In this document: one piece after another, positions 49,763 through 59,064 of the stretch
Numbering within the stretch: position 1 is the first letter of the stretch
Layout: every line of letters begins with the position of its first letter
Source of the DNA: Maridesulfovibrio sp.
Lineage (GTDB): Bacteria; Desulfobacterota; Desulfovibrionia; Desulfovibrionales; Desulfovibrionaceae
Direction: 5' to 3'
DNA length: 64,000 bases
NCBI RefSeq assembly: GCF_963678865.1
Contig: NZ_OY787459.1
Location: forward strand, 1,330,501 to 1,394,500
Program-made: the position numbers and the translations under genes
Notes under the pieces: model-generated
Databases searched by the model: none
What the model was told of the DNA's origin: nothing
The model's input: the letters and a program-made list of their open reading frames with translations, nothing else

Positions 49763-52700
49763 ATGCCTCAATTAGGTCCCCATATTTCCATTCCCGCCGA
49801 AGCACTGCTGCAACGGGTGCTCGGCCTTGATCCCTTTGAATTTAAAGGCTGGCCAGAAGATGTACGCACCCTTGCGGAAAGCATCGCTGCCGAACTTTTC
49901 CTTGTGCGCTACAACCCCTTCATCGACCCCGAATTGGTCCGTAAATCAGTTTCCCGCACCCTGACACTTGCCCGCCCGACCCTTTCCGGCGAGTATCCGC
50001 AACGATTGGCCCGTGCTGTTGAAAATTTCTGGCTCAAACAGGATGCGGATAAGGAATTCAAGGACAGGTTCATCGAAAAGATGAAAGAGATTCTTCCCGA
50101 GCACTGTATCGGACTTGATCCGCATACCGTAGTCCAGTCCGCAACCGACGCAACAGACCTGCGTATCGAACTGCCCATCGCAGTTCTTTTTCCCGAAGAT
50201 ACAGAACAGGTCCGTGCTATTGTACGTCTTGCCAATGAGATGCAGTTCGGACTTATCCCGCGCGGTGGAGGAACCGGTGCAACCGGGGGTGCTATCCCCG
50301 CTCTGGACCGCACAGCTGTGCTCTCCCTTGCCCGCTTCAAAAAAATTCTGAGTGTGGACACCGAAGCCATGACTCTCTGCGCTCAGGCCGGGGTAATCAC
50401 TCTCGATGCCATTAAAGCTGCGGATAAAAAAGGTGTGCTTTTCACTGTGGACCCGGCATCCAAGGCGGGCTCATCCCTCGGGGGTAACATTTCCGAAAAC
50501 TCCGGCGGACCTTTTGCCTTTGAATACGGCTGTACCATCGACAACATCATCAGTTACAAGATGGTTATGCCTAAAGGTGATCTCATTGAAATTCGCCGTC
50601 AGGGTCACCCCGGACACAAAATTTTCGCCCATGAGAACGCAACCTTTGAAATTTATGATTCCAAAGACCGCCTCATCGACACTATTGAGCTCACTGCCGA
50701 AGAAATCCGCACTACCGGACTCGGTAAGGATGTAACCAACAAATATCTCGGCGGTCTGCCCGGCGTGCAGAAGGAAGGGGTCGACGGTATCATCACAGAA
50801 TGCTGCTTCGCCCTTTATCCCAAACCCAGCAACTCCCGTGTGCTCTGCCTTGAATTTTACGGCCGCTCAATGCGTAACGCAATGCTGGTTATCAAGGATG
50901 TAGTGGCCCTGCGCGACACCATCCGCGAAGAAGGCGACCTTGTAAAAATTTCGGCACTGGAAGAATTCGGTCCCAAGTATGTGCAGGCTATTAAATATGT
51001 TAAAAAGTCTGACAAGTACGAAGGTGAACCTATCTCCGTACTCATCCTGCAGCTTGATTCAGATGACGAAGCCGCTCTGCAGAGTGCGGTGGACACCATC
51101 CTTTCCATTGTCCAGCCCTACGACAGCGTGGACATCTTTGCTGCCCGCGATGAAAAAGAAGCTGAACTTTTCTGGGAAGACCGCCACAAACTCTCGGCAA
51201 TCGCCAAGCGCACTTCCGGGTTCAAAGTCAACGAAGACATCGTAATTCCCCTTGAAGTAATTCCGGATTTCTCGGACTTCCTTGAGGACCTGAACCTTAT
51301 CTACCTTGCCAAAATCTACCGCCGCTCCCTGCTTGCAGTTAAGGAATTGCAGGGATTTCCCATTGAAGAACCGAAAGTTGAACTGGCCCTTGAGCGGACC
51401 ACCAACATTCTCAAAGGCAAAATCACCGGCACGGACATGAGCGACCAGGAACTTGAGGGACAGGTTCACTACCTCTTTCAGGAACTGCGCGACGAATTTC
51501 CCAAGCTGGATGCCGAAATCAACAAAATCCTCAAGAAGCTGAAGGATCAGCGCATCATTATCGCCAACCACATGCATGCGGGTGACGGTAACTGCCACGT
51601 GAACATCCCGGTCAACTCCAACGACCCGGACATGCTGCACAGCGCCCACGAAGCTGTTGACGATGTATTCAAGAAAGTTCTTGAACTTAAAGGAGAGGTC
51701 TCAGGTGAACACGGTATCGGCATCACCAAGATAGACTACCTTTCCGAGGAGAAAATCGAAGCCATCAAAGCATACAAGCTCAAGGTGGACCCTCTTAACA
51801 TCCTCAACCCCGGTAAACTGACCCGCAGGGATCTCCCGTCCCCGGCATACACGTTCTCGTTCAACAGACTGATCAACGATCTGAACAAGACTGCCATCAA
51901 GGACAAAGAGCACCTGATGGAACTGCTCCAGAACATCCAGACCTGTACACGTTGCGGTAAATGCAAACAGGTCTGCCCCATGTATTTCCCGGAGCAGGGT
52001 CTCATGTACCATCCACGCAACAAGAACATCGCCCTTGGTGCGCTCATTGAAGCTATTTACTATTCACAGGTCCAGCGTGGCGAACCTTCTCCGCACCTGA
52101 TGACCAAGCTGCGCAAGATCATGGAGCACTGTACCGCCTGCGGACGCTGCACTTCGGTCTGCCCCATCAAAATTGATTCAGCCGGAGCGGCACTGCAAAT
52201 CCGTTCTTTCCTCGAATACAAGGGAACCGGGGGACATCCCATTAAAAACGCGATCCTCGGCTTCATTGCCAAAGACCCGCAGAGCAGGCTGCCCAAGACT
52301 GCCAAATTCCTCTCCCTTTCCGCAGGGCTGCAGGCAAAGGCAGTGGGGCTCATTCCCGGTCACTGGCGCAGACGCATGGAATCACCCATGCTGCACAGCA
52401 AGACTCCGGCCATGGATTTCCGCAACCTGTCCGAGTCCATTCAGCTCGACAAGGGGTCCATGTTCCTGCAGAACACTCCTGCACCGGACAGTGTTTACTA
52501 CTTCCCCGGCTGCGGCGCGTCACTGTTCTCCAAGGACATCGGTATGGCGACCTTGTACCTGCTGCTTAAATCAGGTGTAAACGTGGTCATGCCCGCAAAA
52601 CACCTCTGCTGCGGTTACCCCCTGCTGGCAAGCGGCTGTATTGAAGCATACAACACAAACCGCCACCGCAATATCAGCGACATCCAATACCGCATTGCCA

Positions 52701-53305
52701 AGGCATCCATTGCGGGGATGAAGGTTTCCACCCTTATCACCGCATGCGGAACATGCCGCGAATCTCTTGAATCATACGAATTCAGGGAGCTTGGATACGA
52801 CCTCAAACGCAGCGATGCAGTGCAGTATCTGCTGAACAATCCTGGCAACCTCAACTTCAGCACCGTAAAGGATGCTCAGGACGTAATCTACCACGCCTCC
52901 TGTCATACTGAATGGACGGATGTGCAGAAGAACAAGGCCCCGGAAATTTACCGTAAAGCCATTGCAGACATGCTTGGTGCTGAAGTAACCCTCTCTCCGG
53001 GTTGTTGCGGAGAATCTGGACTCGGCTCCATCACCAGTCCTGAAATCTACAATAAGCTGCGTGACCGCAAAGGCGGACAGCTCAAAAAAGATCTTCAGGG
53101 ACATGGTAAAGAAACACCGATACTTGTCGGCTGCCCTTCCTGCAAAGTGGGTATCAAACGCAATATGCAGACTCTCAAAAAACATAACCGCGTACTTCAC
53201 ACAGTGGAATACATGGCCGAACTCATCGGCGGACCCAAGTGGCGCAAAGATTTCAAGAAAGAACTCGAACGCGCTACCCGTCAGGATGAATTAGTATTGA
53301 TTTAG
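49763..53305 (+). CDS. FAD/Fe-S oxidoreductase fusion, D-lactate dehydrogenase candidate
   Basis: 1180 residues fusing a GlcD/DLD-type flavoprotein to a GlcF-like iron-sulfur part. The FAD_binding_4 motif is PRGGGTGATGGAIP near residue 170, and the FAD-oxidase C domain (about 480-690) ends in HAGDGNCHVN and GEVSGEHGIGI. Two 4Fe-4S ligand sets follow: CTRCGKCKQVCP near 730 and CTACGRCTSVCPI near 793. Two CCG domains are marked by HLCCGYPLLASG and SPGCCGESGLG. It probably oxidises D-lactate or another 2-hydroxyacid and passes electrons to the quinone pool or other carriers. It is a single gene. Confidence 0.88.
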   Translation: MPQLGPHISIPAEALLQRVLGLDPFEFKGWPEDVRTLAESIAAELFLVRYNPFIDPELVRKSVSRTLTLARPTLSGEYPQRLARAVENFWLKQDADKEFKDRFIEKMKEILPEHCIGLDPHTVVQSATDATDLRIELPIAVLFPEDTEQVRAIVRLANEMQFGLIPRGGGTGATGGAIPALDRTAVLSLARFKKILSVDTEAMTLCAQAGVITLDAIKAADKKGVLFTVDPASKAGSSLGGNISENSGGPFAFEYGCTIDNIISYKMVMPKGDLIEIRRQGHPGHKIFAHENATFEIYDSKDRLIDTIELTAEEIRTTGLGKDVTNKYLGGLPGVQKEGVDGIITECCFALYPKPSNSRVLCLEFYGRSMRNAMLVIKDVVALRDTIREEGDLVKISALEEFGPKYVQAIKYVKKSDKYEGEPISVLILQLDSDDEAALQSAVDTILSIVQPYDSVDIFAARDEKEAELFWEDRHKLSAIAKRTSGFKVNEDIVIPLEVIPDFSDFLEDLNLIYLAKIYRRSLLAVKELQGFPIEEPKVELALERTTNILKGKITGTDMSDQELEGQVHYLFQELRDEFPKLDAEINKILKKLKDQRIIIANHMHAGDGNCHVNIPVNSNDPDMLHSAHEAVDDVFKKVLELKGEVSGEHGIGITKIDYLSEEKIEAIKAYKLKVDPLNILNPGKLTRRDLPSPAYTFSFNRLINDLNKTAIKDKEHLMELLQNIQTCTRCGKCKQVCPMYFPEQGLMYHPRNKNIALGALIEAIYYSQVQRGEPSPHLMTKLRKIMEHCTACGRCTSVCPIKIDSAGAALQIRSFLEYKGTGGHPIKNAILGFIAKDPQSRLPKTAKFLSLSAGLQAKAVGLIPGHWRRRMESPMLHSKTPAMDFRNLSESIQLDKGSMFLQNTPAPDSVYYFPGCGASLFSKDIGMATLYLLLKSGVNVVMPAKHLCCGYPLLASGCIEAYNTNRHRNISDIQYRIAKASIAGMKVSTLITACGTCRESLESYEFRELGYDLKRSDAVQYLLNNPGNLNFSTVKDAQDVIYHASCHTEWTDVQKNKAPEIYRKAIADMLGAEVTLSPGCCGESGLGSITSPEIYNKLRDRKGGQLKKDLQGHGKETPILVGCPSCKVGIKRNMQTLKKHNRVLHTVEYMAELIGGPKWRKDFKKELERATRQDELVLI

Positions 53306-53310
53306 ATATG

Positions 53311-53402
53311 ATGCGCTATCGCGCTTTTAAGAATAATCGCATTTTGCCTCAGGCGGCTTAGCCCTTTTTGAAAAAAGGGCTAAGAACCCCAAAAACTTTT
53401 AG
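53311..53402. repeat. Palindromic intergenic repeat, copy B
   Basis: GCGCTATCGCGCTTTTAAGA, then a CCTCAGGCGG block, then the palindromic core CTTAGCCCTTTTTGAAAAAA-GGGCTAAG, then AACCCCAAAAACTTTT. The block order equals copy A at 20347. It follows the FAD/Fe-S gene closely and can act as its terminator. Confidence 0.75.
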
Positions 53403-53443
53403 TAGTTTCAGTGAGGAATGTGCAAGTAAAACGGCGAAGCCCT

Positions 53444-53519
53444 AATAAACGGTTTTGGGATTCTTAAACCCTTTTGCAAAAGGGTTTAAGGCCCCCGGCA
53501 GGGTCGCCGAAGGCATTAC
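53444..53519. repeat. Palindromic intergenic repeat, copy C (inverted)
   Basis: Reading the minus strand, GCCTTCGGCG precedes CTTAAACCCTTTTGCAAAAG-GGTTTAAG and AATCCCAAAACC, the same order as copies A and B but in reverse orientation. The element ends at the ruvX start codon and supplies the AAGG that probably serves as the ruvX ribosome site. Confidence 0.75.
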
Positions 53520-53927
53520 ATGAAAGCATTAGGCATAGACTTCGGGACCAAGCGTGTCGGCTTGGCGATTACAGACCCGGAACGGATGTTTGCTTTTCCG
53601 CTCAAAGTGATGGAACGCACCACCCGCGACGCAATGTTCTCGGAGTTGCTTGAAATTATAGAAAATGAGAAGGTCGATGACATTGTTATCGGCCTTCCCT
53701 TATCTCTGGACGGGGAAGATACTTTGACTACCAGACAGGTACGTAATTTTGCGGCTTCGCTGGAACGAAGGGTTGACTTGCCCATACATCTTGTTGATGA
53801 AAGACTCAGCTCTATTGCAGCGGAAGACGAACTCAAGGAGGCCGGACTTTGGGACCGGAAAAGAAAAAAGAATCTGGACAGCCAGGCTGCGAAAATAATT
53901 CTGGAAACGTGGCTCGCCCGAGCATAG
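53520..53927 (+). CDS. ruvX: Putative pre-16S rRNA nuclease / Holliday-junction resolvase YqgF
   Basis: 135 residues of the RNase H-like YqgF fold. The N-terminal GIDFGTKRVGLAI carries the first catalytic Asp. VIGLPLSLDGED and LVDERLSS provide the other acidic residues, and DSQAAKIILETWL closes the domain. In E. coli YqgF processes the 16S rRNA 5' end. The ATG directly follows repeat copy C, with AAGG 7 bases upstream. It overlaps mltG. Confidence 0.95.
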   Translation: MKALGIDFGTKRVGLAITDPERMFAFPLKVMERTTRDAMFSELLEIIENEKVDDIVIGLPLSLDGEDTLTTRQVRNFAASLERRVDLPIHLVDERLSSIAAEDELKEAGLWDRKRKKNLDSQAAKIILETWLARA

Positions 53928-54970
53928 TTCTTCGTTTTGTGATGCCTGCCATCGCCTTTGGGTGCATGGCACTCATGCTGGTTGCAGGCTGGTTCATGTA
54001 CCGCAACTGGACCTTTCTCAATGTCCCCCCGGAACAGGAAGGACGCGAAATTCTTTTCACCATAGCCCCCGGTCAGCCGCTCTGGACTGTTGCTGGCGAC
54101 CTTGCCGAAGCCGGGCTGATAACCAACGCCAAGCAATTCCGTGAATACGCGCAAACTCAAGGCAAGGCTTCAAAAGTACGGGCCGGGGAATTCAGCCTAT
54201 GGTCCAACATGACCGCCCCGCAGGTACTCGAAACCCTGACCACATCTTCCGGTATCCTGCATAAATTTTCTGTCCGCGAAGGTCTGACATGGTGGGCTAC
54301 TGCCGCAAAGGCAGACGCGTCCGGACTGACAGAATATGCAGCATTCAAAAAGGCGGTTTCAGATCCGGAACTGCTGGCTAAGTACAAAATACCGGCCAAA
54401 AACGCCGAAGGTTATCTTTTTCCGGAGACCTACCTGCTGACCAGACCCAAAAGCGATACCGGGAAAGTCATGGTAGAGACCATGCTCAAAGAGTTCCGCA
54501 AAGCCGCTAACAAGGCTTGGGACGGCAAGCTGCCATCCCCGCAGGAAATCCATAAAACCGTCATTCTTGCCTCGCTAGTCGAAAAAGAAACCGGAGATGT
54601 TCGAGAAAGACGCACCATTGCCGGTGTCTTTGCCAACCGTCTTGAAAAAGGCTACCTGCTCCAGTGTGATCCGACTATCATCTACGGGCTGGGCGAAACA
54701 TTTGACGGCAACCTGCGTAAAAAACATCTGACCGACAAATCCAACCCCTACAACTCATACCAGCACAGGGGACTGCCTCCCGGTCCCATATGCTCACCGG
54801 GCCTCGACTCTCTTGAAGCAGCGATCAATCCGGAAAAACATTCATATCTCTATTTCGTAGCCAAGGGAGACGGTTCGCATTATTTCAGCAAATCGTTAAA
54901 GGAGCATAATGCAGCTGTGAAGAAGTATCAGTTGCGCAGGAACAGGCAAACGTACAGGTCTTACAACTAA
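53909..54970 (+). CDS. mltG: Endolytic murein transglycosylase MltG
   Basis: About 353 residues if started at GTG 53909 (VARPSIVLRFVMPAIAFGCM); the frame is open from 53849, and ATG 53942 is another choice. One N-terminal membrane helix is followed by a LysM-like subdomain and the YceG domain. Visible motifs are GYLFPETYLL, the catalytic Glu in ASLVEKETGD, QCDPTIIYGL and GLPPGPICSPG. It cleaves nascent glycan strands and sets their length. It overlaps the ruvX end by 19 bases with the GTG start. Confidence 0.93.
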   Translation: MARPSIVLRFVMPAIAFGCMALMLVAGWFMYRNWTFLNVPPEQEGREILFTIAPGQPLWTVAGDLAEAGLITNAKQFREYAQTQGKASKVRAGEFSLWSNMTAPQVLETLTTSSGILHKFSVREGLTWWATAAKADASGLTEYAAFKKAVSDPELLAKYKIPAKNAEGYLFPETYLLTRPKSDTGKVMVETMLKEFRKAANKAWDGKLPSPQEIHKTVILASLVEKETGDVRERRTIAGVFANRLEKGYLLQCDPTIIYGLGETFDGNLRKKHLTDKSNPYNSYQHRGLPPGPICSPGLDSLEAAINPEKHSYLYFVAKGDGSHYFSKSLKEHNAAVKKYQLRRNRQTYRSYN

Positions 54971-54992
54971 CGAATCTACATACAAGCATAAG

Positions 54993-55034
54993 AAAGGGCG
55001 GTCCTGAATCAGATGACTCAGGACCGCCCTTTTC
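54993..55034. terminator. Bidirectional terminator between mltG and the REC-STAS gene
   Basis: AAAGGGCGGTCCTGA pairs with TCAGGACCGCCCTTT around a 10-base loop. T-runs follow on both strands. It separates convergent transcripts. Confidence 0.93.
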
Positions 55035-55065
55035 ATTATCATGGTAATTCCGGCAAATTAAATTT

Positions 55066-55779
55066 CTACAAACTCTTCCGCGCTTCCTGCTCAGTCGCAT
55101 AAACAGAAGCCATCTGGGTTATCCCCATGGAATCGAGTACTGAACGAAAATTTTCGGATAGCCCGGCAATATGTATACCGCACCCACGAGTACGGGCTTT
55201 TTCCACCAGCTTGAATAAAGAATCCATAGCTGCCCCGTTAATGGATGACTTTTCCTGAAATATGAGCAGAAAATTTCCTTTGGCCGTACTGAGAGCTTCA
55301 TCAAAGACATCCAGCAACAGGCCTTCGGATTTAGAAGTCAGGTTACCGCTGATATTTATAACCGCTAACTCATCTTCAAGGGTCAGGCAGATATCCTTCT
55401 GCCTGCTGCGGGCGAACTTGATCCTGTCAGCAGAAAGCAGCAGGGCCTTCTCAAGCTCTTCACGCTTGACCGGTTTGTTAAGGAAATCCGTAGCATCCAG
55501 ATTAAGAGCCTTGATGGCAAGTTCCATATCCCCGTGCCCGGTAATGACGATAACTTCTGAATCCGGTGAAATAGATTTTATTTTTCCCAAAACCTGCAGG
55601 CCGTCCATGCCGGGCATTTTGATGTCGGTCATAACAAGGTCAGGCTTTTCGGAGTCAAAAAGACTGATCCCCTCTTCACCGTTTTCAGCAGTAAGCACCT
55701 CATGCCCGTAAGCGGTCAAAAGCATCTTAAACATGCTCAAAGTAGCTTTTTCATCATCAATTACTAAAATTTTGCTCAT
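55066..55779 (-). CDS. Receiver-STAS protein
   Basis: 237 residues from the ATG at 55779, with AGGGG 6 bases upstream. The receiver (about 1-120) has DDEK, phospho-acceptor Asp in LVMTDIKMPGMDG, VITGHGDME and FLNKPVK. The C-terminal STAS-like domain (about 135-237) has AVINISGNLTSKSEG and the anti-sigma-antagonist segment SSINGAAMDSLFKLVEKART with a Ser at the usual phosphorylation site. It is probably the output of the kinase encoded 37 bases upstream. It could be a partner-switching node. Confidence 0.85.
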   Translation of the reverse strand: MSKILVIDDEKATLSMFKMLLTAYGHEVLTAENGEEGISLFDSEKPDLVMTDIKMPGMDGLQVLGKIKSISPDSEVIVITGHGDMELAIKALNLDATDFLNKPVKREELEKALLLSADRIKFARSRQKDICLTLEDELAVINISGNLTSKSEGLLLDVFDEALSTAKGNFLLIFQEKSSINGAAMDSLFKLVEKARTRGCGIHIAGLSENFRSVLDSMGITQMASVYATEQEARKSL

Positions 55780-55816
55780 GCCCAACCCCTGAATAACTTA
55801 TATCTTTCATTTTACC

Positions 55817-57847
55817 TTAATTTTCGTCCGGTGCAGCAGGAAAGGAAATTATAAAAGAAGTTCCGTTTCCGGGTTCGCTTTCAATATCGATGCTGCCCTT
55901 GTAATCTCTCACTATTCCATAAGTAATGGCAAGACCCAAGCCCATCCCATATCCTACCTCTTTGGTACTGAAAAAAGGCTCAAATATTTTGTTGCGCACT
56001 TCTTCAGTAATTCCTGCACCGGTATCGGAAACACGGGCGCAAACAAGCCCCCTGTCTTCATAAGTGTCGATATTGATGAAATCCTCGCTCTCCAAGCCAA
56101 GGTTTTCACGTTTCTCGGCAATGGCATCGCGGGCATTGTTTACCAGATTGAAAAAAACCTGCTGCAGGCGGTTATCTTCGGCAATAACTTTGGGCAGTCC
56201 TTCCACAAGATTCAAATGGATAAAAATATTCTGTAACTCGAACTGCTTGGTTACCAGAGCAAGAACCCCGTTCACCGGAGCATTGATGTCCACTCTGTCG
56301 GTCTTGAATCCCGACTTACGCCCAAAGGCACGCAGGGCGCTGATAATCTCGGCAGCACGGTCAACCTGATTGCTGACTTCACTGGCGACCTCCTGCAACT
56401 GGGCTGCCGGGACATCACGCCCCTGCTCGGCCATGAGCGCGAGAAATTCGCTGCCCATTTTGATGGCATTGAGCGGCTGATTGACCTCGTGAGCGACCCC
56501 GGCAGACATTTCGCCAAGAGACTTCATTTTGGCAGCCTGGACCAACTGGGCATCCTTCTCAATAATTTCGGTAACATCATTCACCGCCACAATCATGGAC
56601 GGCTGACTCTTATAAGTGATGGGACAGACATGCATATTCACGTAAACGGGAGTCCCTCCCTTACGATAATGAAGAATCTTGGGATAATACACACAACCGG
56701 AAGGCCCGCCGTATTCCTCGAAAGCCTTGATACATTCCTCGTTGGCTTCCGGCCCCAGCCTGAGAAACTCCTCCCCGATCAATTCCTGCCGGGAGTAGCC
56801 GTAAAGCTCTGTAACACGCGGGTTGGCATCAATAATTCTAAAATCCTCACAGGAAACCACAAGAACAGGGTCCGGGCCGCTGTCAAAAAGCGACTTGTAT
56901 TTCTCTTCGGACTCACGCAACCTGCGACGGTAGAGCTTGATTGACCAGACCATATTGCGAAAACTATCAGCAAGCTTGACTACCTCATCGCCTTCGCGTT
57001 TGTAGTAGAAATGACAGTCCCGGCACTGCTGAAGATTGGCATGACCGTCGATCTCCCTGTCATCACCTACGGTTGAAAGATCAAAATGCCAGCATGGAAA
57101 ATCAGTATTGTAATAGGCCGGACAATTGGAAGCATTCCAGTCCGTACCGCCGGCAAGCAGATCGAGACTGAAATCGAAATTTCCTCTTGAAAGCTCATCT
57201 GAAACACGGGTCAAGGTACTGACCGGCTGGGTAATATACTTGGCCAGACGATGGCTGATCACAAAGATAATAATGACAACAAAAGAAATAAAGCCCAGAA
57301 AAGTAAACCTGAGGGTGGAAACCAGTTCATCAATATGAATTTTGTTCAATCCCACATGGACAGTTCCGATACGGTACAGCCCTTCCTTAATTGGTACGGC
57401 AATGTCGTATGCGGAAGTCCTGCCCAGATCAATACGCCGAACTGATTTGCCGTCTCCTTGCGGAATTGGGTTGGCGAGATCAAGCCCCTTGGGAAACGGT
57501 TGGGTAAAAGTATGGCAAAGCACTTTGCCATCCTTATCCAGAATGTAGATGTAAGTGATAAGATGCTGCCGCTCACGCAGCTTTGCCTCTTCAAAAGCAA
57601 GACTGAGCAGCCGTGGATAATCCTTATCGAGAATGTATCCGGCGCCGCGTTCAGCAATGGAATAGGCAATTGCCACCCCGCGCAACTCCAGTTCCTTGGT
57701 CAAAGAAGAAACCAGAATCCACCGCGCCAGCAGGGCGATAATTGCACTGATGATCAGGATAACCCCAAGAGTTGAGAAAAAAATCTTATTCTTAAGGGTC
57801 AGTCCGGAAAAACGCTCTACAAGATTCTGCTTTGTAAAAAAGCTCAT
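55817..57847 (-). CDS. Sensor histidine kinase with Cys-rich insert after HAMP
   Basis: 676 residues from the ATG at 57847, overlapping the binding-protein stop as ATGA, with GGAG upstream. Membrane helices lie near 22-41 and 181-198 and flank a periplasmic region. HAMP follows, then a segment with C242, C252, C275 and C278 (CPAYYNTDFPCWHF and CRDCHFYY). A PAS domain (about 317-440) is next, then HisKA (VAHEVNQPLNAI) and HATPase (NLVNNARDAI, DTGAGI, GMGLGLAITYG). The Cys pattern suggests a metal or redox site. The upstream lipoprotein is a likely ligand-loaded partner, and the receiver-STAS gene downstream the likely output. Confidence 0.9.
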   Translation of the reverse strand: MSFFTKQNLVERFSGLTLKNKIFFSTLGVILIISAIIALLARWILVSSLTKELELRGVAIAYSIAERGAGYILDKDYPRLLSLAFEEAKLRERQHLITYIYILDKDGKVLCHTFTQPFPKGLDLANPIPQGDGKSVRRIDLGRTSAYDIAVPIKEGLYRIGTVHVGLNKIHIDELVSTLRFTFLGFISFVVIIIFVISHRLAKYITQPVSTLTRVSDELSRGNFDFSLDLLAGGTDWNASNCPAYYNTDFPCWHFDLSTVGDDREIDGHANLQQCRDCHFYYKREGDEVVKLADSFRNMVWSIKLYRRRLRESEEKYKSLFDSGPDPVLVVSCEDFRIIDANPRVTELYGYSRQELIGEEFLRLGPEANEECIKAFEEYGGPSGCVYYPKILHYRKGGTPVYVNMHVCPITYKSQPSMIVAVNDVTEIIEKDAQLVQAAKMKSLGEMSAGVAHEVNQPLNAIKMGSEFLALMAEQGRDVPAAQLQEVASEVSNQVDRAAEIISALRAFGRKSGFKTDRVDINAPVNGVLALVTKQFELQNIFIHLNLVEGLPKVIAEDNRLQQVFFNLVNNARDAIAEKRENLGLESEDFINIDTYEDRGLVCARVSDTGAGITEEVRNKIFEPFFSTKEVGYGMGLGLAITYGIVRDYKGSIDIESEPGNGTSFIISFPAAPDEN

Positions 57848-59061
57848 TTCACAGCTCCATTTCTCAGCTCGGCCCAATTCCTGATCAATTCGAACCGGCC
57901 TTCACTCAAACGGGTGAAATAAACTTTGTCCATTCCCTGATGATCAGCATCGCCGTAGGAGACTGTAATACCCGGCGCAATTTCATAATTATTCATGGTT
58001 TCAATTGCCCGGATAAAACCCTCCCTGCTGAGGTCTCGTCCGCTGCGCTTCAAACCTTCCACAAGGATACGGGCGTTGAAAAAACCTTCCAGTCCGACAA
58101 GGCTGGGAGTTTCCTGCGGATAATACTGCTTCAGCAGCTCAATGTAGCTCGCAGCTTCAGAACTGGAAAGATCCCTGTCGTCAGCAAAAGGCGGAACCAC
58201 TTGCGACATGATAACCAGTTCCTTGCCTGATTTCAGATTACGGGCAAATTCACGCGCTCCCATAAATGAGACCGTATAATAAACCGGACTGACTCCCTCA
58301 CTCTCAAGCCGATCCATAAATTTGATGCATGGCCCGCTGGTCCCGATCATGAAAACAGCCTCCGCCCCGGAATCCCTGATTCGCTCGACTCCCTCACTTA
58401 CATCAAGGGAACCACGGGTGTAGGAACCTCTGGCTACGGGTTCCAGATTGTAATCCTTCAAAGCCAATTCAGTCCCGGTCAACCCGTCAAAACCGAAGGC
58501 GTCATACTGGTAGAAGACAGCAATTTTAGTGATCCCAAGGTCCTCCACCATATGGCGTACAGCTTCACGGGTTTCCTGATAGTAAGAAGGACGGATATTG
58601 ATCAGATAGCGGTTAAACGGCTTGCGTAAGGCATCGGCACCGGTAAACATCCCCAGCAAGGGGATACGGGCGTCCTCAACCAGCGGAAGGACCTCCACCG
58701 TTGTAGGTGTACCCACATAACAGAACAAGGCAAAAATCTTGTCCTCGATTATCAGCTTCTGGGTATTGATCAAACATTTCGGGGGATCGTAGGAATCATC
58801 GTAGGCAACAACCTCAATCGTCCTTCCATGGACTCCGCCGTTTGCATTGACATGCTTAAGGTATGCAAGAGCCCCGTGCAGAGTCTGGATACCCAGATAG
58901 CTGGCGTGCCCCTCAAGGGCCAAAGACGCACCAAGTACCACTTTGTCCGGATAAATGCCTGCGTTTTGACTTTCCTCAACCTTTACAGATACAGTGCGTT
59001 CACATGCGATAAGAAGCAGAAACAGAAGCAAAAACAGGAGCAGAAATAATTTTTTTTTCAT
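57844..59061 (-). CDS. Substrate-binding lipoprotein, type I periplasmic fold
   Basis: 405 residues. The signal ends in lipobox LLIAC with the lipidated Cys at residue 20. The Leu/Ile/Val-binding-protein-like fold shows LGASLALEGHASYLGIQ, AYLKHVNANGGVHGR, DDSYDP, FCYVGTPTT and FYQYDAFGFDGLTG. No permease or ATPase gene is near. The gene lies 3 bases after the PilZ gene and overlaps the kinase gene by 4 bases. It therefore probably senses a ligand for the kinase rather than feeding a transporter (inference). Confidence 0.9.
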   Translation of the reverse strand: MKKKLFLLLFLLLFLLLIACERTVSVKVEESQNAGIYPDKVVLGASLALEGHASYLGIQTLHGALAYLKHVNANGGVHGRTIEVVAYDDSYDPPKCLINTQKLIIEDKIFALFCYVGTPTTVEVLPLVEDARIPLLGMFTGADALRKPFNRYLINIRPSYYQETREAVRHMVEDLGITKIAVFYQYDAFGFDGLTGTELALKDYNLEPVARGSYTRGSLDVSEGVERIRDSGAEAVFMIGTSGPCIKFMDRLESEGVSPVYYTVSFMGAREFARNLKSGKELVIMSQVVPPFADDRDLSSSEAASYIELLKQYYPQETPSLVGLEGFFNARILVEGLKRSGRDLSREGFIRAIETMNNYEIAPGITVSYGDADHQGMDKVYFTRLSEGRFELIRNWAELRNGAVK

Positions 59062-59064
59062 AAC

